Origin: a virus
Length of the DNA: 31,394 nt
Direction: 5' to 3' (one strand)
Virus record (IMG/VR): IMGVR_UViG_3300046003_002324
Location: 1-31,394 of that record
In this document: one piece after another, positions 29,449 to 31,394 of the stretch
Numbering within the stretch: the stretch's first letter is position 1
How the letters are laid out: the number at the start of each line of letters is the position of its first letter
Notes under the pieces: generated by a model
The model's database searches: none
What the model was told of the DNA's origin: nothing
The model's input: the letters and a program-made list of their open reading frames with translations, nothing else
Made by a program: the position numbers and the translations under genes

Positions 29449-31394
29449 TACGCGGCCCGTCCTTCACGCCGAAGCTGCTTGCTCAGTTCCGTCTTCACGA
29501 CATCCGCGAGATTGGCGCGAGCCGTTGCGCTATCCAGATACCCAGCCACATTGATGACGACCGACACTGCCGTGTCTCCACCGCGGCTCAATCCACGTGA
29601 CGCTTGCTCCGGCGTCAACACCACTTCACCGGGACGCAGCAATGCCGGAATCACATCGCGGCTTGTGGGCGGTCGATAATGACGACCCACGACACCACCG
29701 ACATCAAAGCCCGGTGTATCGTTGTGAAACTCAATGCGGTCAGGAATGCCTTCGATCGCCGTACCCACACGACTCGCAAACTTCTCCCCAGCATCTGCCG
29801 CCGCGCTAAACGACCTCGGCATACCCTTTTCAAACTTGTCAATGAGTTCTTCGATTTTCTTAATCAGCCGATCCATCGCCGTTTCAATAGGCGGGCCGAA
29901 TTTGATCGTGCTCAGGTCTTTGAGTTTCTGCCCATTCTCATCAGTGAGTTGCCCCTGTTCGAGCATTTTGTCCAAGATCGGGCGCATATTTTCTGGCACC
30001 GTGCGTCCTGACTTCACCGCCTCCTGCACAAACTTATTAATCTCGTCCGACATCCCCGCAATGACGCCGGTGATATCAGCGCCCCCCTTCATCAGCACAT
30101 TAAAGGCATCAATGATTTCACCAGCAGTCTTGTCGAGTTTGTTTTGCTGAAAGGCTGGCCCCAGCGCAGAGAGTTCGATGCCATATTTCTTGGCCGCATT
30201 TTCCATCGCCTTGAAGTTGGCCTCACCACCTTGGCCCAATGCGCGCAGCAGTTCGGCCGTCTCCCCGGTAATCTGCCCCGATTCAATCATTGCGAGCATA
30301 CTGTCGTTCAACGCATCGGGCAGGATGAGTCCGATGTCGTTGGCCTCGCGCAGAAGCCCGCCGAGTTCATCATTAAACTTCTGTGTGTGTTCCGCGACCG
30401 CTTGCATATGTTTTTCAGCAGCGGCAAGCTGACGATTAAAGTCTTCCATCGCACGCTGGAAGTCACTTGTCGTGCGTGCGTTCATCAGACGGTCCATCGA
30501 CACGCCAGCACGCTCGGCACGTTCACGCAGCACATCGAGACCACCAGCCGCCTCGACAAACTTGTTCCGCATCTGTAACACTTGCGCGGCCTGTGACGGG
30601 CCGAACAATTTGCCGAACAACTTCCCTGCGAGGTCACCCGCGAGACTGCCAAGGATGCCGCCGATTGGCCCGGCTAACCCACCAAGGTGTTTCCCGAGAG
30701 TGCCCCCAATGTTTTTGGCAATGTTCGCTCCAATATCCTTGCCAATGTCTTGACCGAGGCCGCCGAGCAACGATGTGCCGATGGCCCTAGCAACATTGCC
30801 ACCACCCTGCACAGCACCGAGAATCGTCTGCGGCAACGATTGAAACGCCTTAGAGAAATTCTCAAACGACATCCGCTGCTGTGTGCGGTCGGCCTGTTCA
30901 ACGGCTTGCTTATACGTCGCCCACGCCTTAGACCCCTCAGCCGAGAAATACGTCACGCTGTTTCGGAATCTCACGAGGTCTTCAATGGGTTTATCAAATG
31001 GGAGTTTTTCAAACTCAAGCACATCTGACAGCTTCAACGTTCCACGTGTGTGTAGCGCGTCAATCTCACGCGTCAGGTTCGCCACATAGTTGATTGCCGC
31101 TTCAATGCCACTGCCCCACACGATGCTCGCTTCGTACGCTTTGCGTTGCGCCTCAGCCAAACGGTCAGCCGCCGCAGCCGCACGTTCAGACTCCACACGT
31201 TGTTTATCCAACGCAGCGCTTGCACGCTCAAAATTCGTGACGCCAACATCTCCAGTCGGGCCAATATTTTTCGGTGCCCACTCCTTGGGCATGGCCGCAG
31301 GTACGGCAAGTTTAGACATGCGAGTGAACTCGGCCATCTCCTCGCTCAAGCCTTGCCACTGCAGTTTGTAACCTTCAATCGTGTGGGCATCCTT
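29448..31394 (-). CDS. Tape measure protein (5' end beyond window)
   Basis: At least 648 codons of a large helical protein are present; the frame stays open to the right edge. A long Gly/Ala/Leu-rich hydrophobic region (about 30590-30840, GNVARAIGTSLLGGLGQDIG through LAGPIGGILGSLAGDLAGKL) is typical of tape measures, which set tail length and reach the host membrane. The C terminus has SRDVIPALLRPGEVVLTPEQ, a motif common at tape-measure ends. A TTG at 31349 and ATG 31337 are internal to the frame. The gene starts somewhere outside the window. Confidence 0.85.
   Translation of the reverse strand, partial: KDAHTIEGYKLQWQGLSEEMAEFTRMSKLAVPAAMPKEWAPKNIGPTGDVGVTNFERASAALDKQRVESERAAAAADRLAEAQRKAYEASIVWGSGIEAAINYVANLTREIDALHTRGTLKLSDVLEFEKLPFDKPIEDLVRFRNSVTYFSAEGSKAWATYKQAVEQADRTQQRMSFENFSKAFQSLPQTILGAVQGGGNVARAIGTSLLGGLGQDIGKDIGANIAKNIGGTLGKHLGGLAGPIGGILGSLAGDLAGKLFGKLFGPSQAAQVLQMRNKFVEAAGGLDVLRERAERAGVSMDRLMNARTTSDFQRAMEDFNRQLAAAEKHMQAVAEHTQKFNDELGGLLREANDIGLILPDALNDSMLAMIESGQITGETAELLRALGQGGEANFKAMENAAKKYGIELSALGPAFQQNKLDKTAGEIIDAFNVLMKGGADITGVIAGMSDEINKFVQEAVKSGRTVPENMRPILDKMLEQGQLTDENGQKLKDLSTIKFGPPIETAMDRLIKKIEELIDKFEKGMPRSFSAAADAGEKFASRVGTAIEGIPDRIEFHNDTPGFDVGGVVGRHYRPPTSRDVIPALLRPGEVVLTPEQASRGLSRGGDTAVSVVINVAGYLDSATARANLADVVKTELSKQLRREGRAA

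Overview
The window is a compact segment of a tailed double-stranded DNA phage genome. Every convincing gene lies on the minus strand, so transcription and gene order read from high to low coordinates. Genes are packed with 4-base ATGA/GTGA or TAATG overlaps and purine-rich GGAGG-type ribosome sites. I see no integrase, tRNA, rRNA, CRISPR array or insertion sequence. The host cannot be named. Sampled lines of the structural genes are near 58% G+C, and the ribosome sites suit a Gram-negative or similar bacterium. The look is that of an environmental or metagenomic siphovirus-like phage with an SU10-type (DUF5309) capsid protein, a MuF head protein and a tape measure.

Reading right to left: (1) 31394-26363, tail genes: tape measure (cut by the right edge), tail hub-like protein and two tandem paralogous fibre proteins. 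(2) 26354-24921, lysis: small protein, single-membrane coiled-coil protein, T4-type lysozyme, small unknown and holin-like protein, then a deoxynucleotide kinase. (3) A hairpin terminator followed by a TATAAT box at 24244-24277. (4) 24236-19172, DNA metabolism: HTH protein, ERF annealing protein, YqaJ nuclease, DUF736-like protein, ParB-like protein, and a replication initiator with iteron-like repeats inside its gene (20826-20962, candidate origin), then a zinc-motif partner and two small zinc-type proteins. (5) A strong sigma70-like promoter at 19057-19085, followed by a train of more than a dozen tiny unknown proteins (19013-15385) and a small PD-(D/E)XK endonuclease. (6) 15055-11065, an Ig-like tail accessory protein, a collagen-like fibre and two small fibre-associated proteins. 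(7) 10974-7024, a DNA base hypermodification cassette. (8) 7013-1, packaging and head genes: TerS, TerL, three small genes, portal, MuF, tail-completion-like protein, small protein, scaffold and major capsid protein (cut by the left edge).

The most interesting region is 7024-10974. Six tightly linked genes encode a ParB-like protein, a TET/JBP-type Fe(II)/2-oxoglutarate dioxygenase, a GNAT acyltransferase, a class II glutamine amidotransferase, an amino-acid:DNA transferase/alpha-glutamyl-putrescinyl-thymine pyrophosphorylase-like protein, and a P-loop kinase of the 5-hydroxymethyluracil-DNA kinase type. A coherent inferred pathway is: hydroxylation of the base methyl group in DNA, phosphorylation of the hydroxymethyl, displacement by an amine whose nitrogen may come from glutamine, then N-acylation. 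Family assignments are from remembered motifs. Chemistry, substrate base (T or 5mC) and end product are inference.
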